Source of the DNA: an uncultured Bacteroidota bacterium
Lineage (GTDB): Bacteria > Bacteroidota > Bacteroidia > Flavobacteriales > Flavobacteriaceae
DNA length: 5,995 bases
Assembly (NCBI GenBank): GCA_902517365.1
Contig: CABYCA010000029.1
Coordinates: 1-5,995, forward strand
Direction of reading: 5' to 3'
In this document: piece by piece, positions 5,704 to 5,995 of the stretch
Layout: the number at the start of each line of letters is the position of its first letter
Numbering within the stretch: the stretch's first letter is position 1
Position numbers and translations under genes: made by a program
The notes under the pieces: generated by a model
What the model saw: only the letters and a program-made list of their open reading frames with translations
What the model was told of the DNA's origin: nothing
Databases searched by the model: none

Positions 5704-5995
5704 ATGCAATCTAGACGACAATGGTTCAAGTCATCAATAGGTTTGGGTGGGTTAATGATAACACCATCAATTTTGACTGCTGAAGAAATTAAAAAATATA
5801 ACCCAAGACCTATATCCAATATAGTTAAACTGAGCTCAAATGAAAATCCATATGGCCCATCAGAGAAAGTAAGAAATGCAATTATAGATTCATTTGACAA
5901 TGCATGTCGTTACCCCTATGAATATATTTTAGAGCTGCAGAACATATTAGCAAAGAAACATAATGTCAGCCCTAAAAGTATTGTAATAACTGGAG
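5704..5995 (+). CDS. Tat-exported HisC-like PLP aminotransferase, 5' end only
   Basis: The first 97 codons of a fold-type I PLP aminotransferase related to histidinol-phosphate aminotransferase run off the right edge; the PLP lysine lies outside. The N-terminus has a twin-arginine motif, SRRQWFK (3-9), then a hydrophobic stretch (SSIGLGGLMITPSIL, 10-24) and a plausible cleavage after LTA (26), so folded enzyme would be sent to the periplasm. KLSSNENPYGPS (42-53) is the substrate-binding N-terminal signature of HisC-type enzymes, followed by RYPYEYILELQNILAKKHNV (69-88) and the strand VITG, as expected before the cofactor-binding loop. Classical HisC is cytoplasmic, so this is probably a paralogue with another amino-acid or amino-phosphonate-like substrate, not the histidine-pathway enzyme. 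It is divergent from the alanine/glycine symporter. The start at 5704 keeps the complete Tat signal. The family is secure; the substrate is unknown. Confidence 0.85.
   Translation, partial: MQSRRQWFKSSIGLGGLMITPSILTAEEIKKYNPRPISNIVKLSSNENPYGPSEKVRNAIIDSFDNACRYPYEYILELQNILAKKHNVSPKSIVITG

Noticed and set aside
5679..5900. Minus-strand open frame of 73 codons
   Set aside because: Antisense to the Tat signal and SSNENPYGP region of the HisC-like gene, which is clearly the coding frame.
1..5995. A defence, CRISPR or mobile-element system
   Set aside because: No direct-repeat array, transposase, integrase, toxin or nuclease cassette is visible; the only nuclease-fold protein is the widespread YkuK-like family.

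Overview
The window is AT-rich, protein-coding chromosomal DNA, most likely from a marine, free-living member of the Bacteroidota (flavobacterium-like). Four things point that way: strongly A/T-biased codons, no Shine-Dalgarno sequence before any of the six visible start codons, a YkuK-type RNase H-like protein of the form common in Bacteroidota, and a signal peptide ending in an 'IQSQ'-like stretch. The assignment is an inference. Other AT-rich marine lineages such as Marinimicrobia are possible, and two promoter-like matches look more like the general sigma-70 consensus than the Bacteroidota one.

Layout. On the + strand, bases 1-2345 hold the 3' end of a small helix-turn-helix (HTH, excisionase/MerR-like) gene, then a dipeptide-epimerase/DgcA-type enolase-superfamily enzyme (272-1309) and a DUF1611/DgcN protein (1314-2345). 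They are packed tightly enough to be one operon. A YkuK-like gene on the - strand (2346-2795) abuts the end of dgcN with no gap. A 60-bp divergent spacer follows, then a secreted M20-family amidohydrolase of the AbgB type (+, 2856-4289). Its stop codon overlaps that of an alanine/glycine:cation symporter (-, 4286-5635). A second divergent spacer of 68 bp leads to the 5' end of a Tat-exported, HisC-like PLP aminotransferase (+, 5704 to the window edge). No gap between genes exceeds 68 bases. I see no tRNA, rRNA, CRISPR array, insertion sequence or origin.

Function. The theme is scavenging of amino acids and acyl-amino acids, with D-glutamate or peptidoglycan-derived material as the likely focus. 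DgcN plus DgcA match a described route in which D-glutamate is N-acetylated and the product is epimerised to N-acetyl-L-glutamate. The epimerase also keeps residues typical of L-Ala-D/L-Glu epimerases, so a muropeptide dipeptide remains an alternative substrate. The secreted amidohydrolase, the symporter and the exported aminotransferase could act on related compounds outside the cytoplasm, but this link rests only on proximity. Nothing here is clearly a new system. The most interesting points are the dgcA-dgcN pair beside an HTH gene, the exported HisC-like enzyme divergent from an amino-acid symporter, and an inverted repeat over the dgcA start codon.
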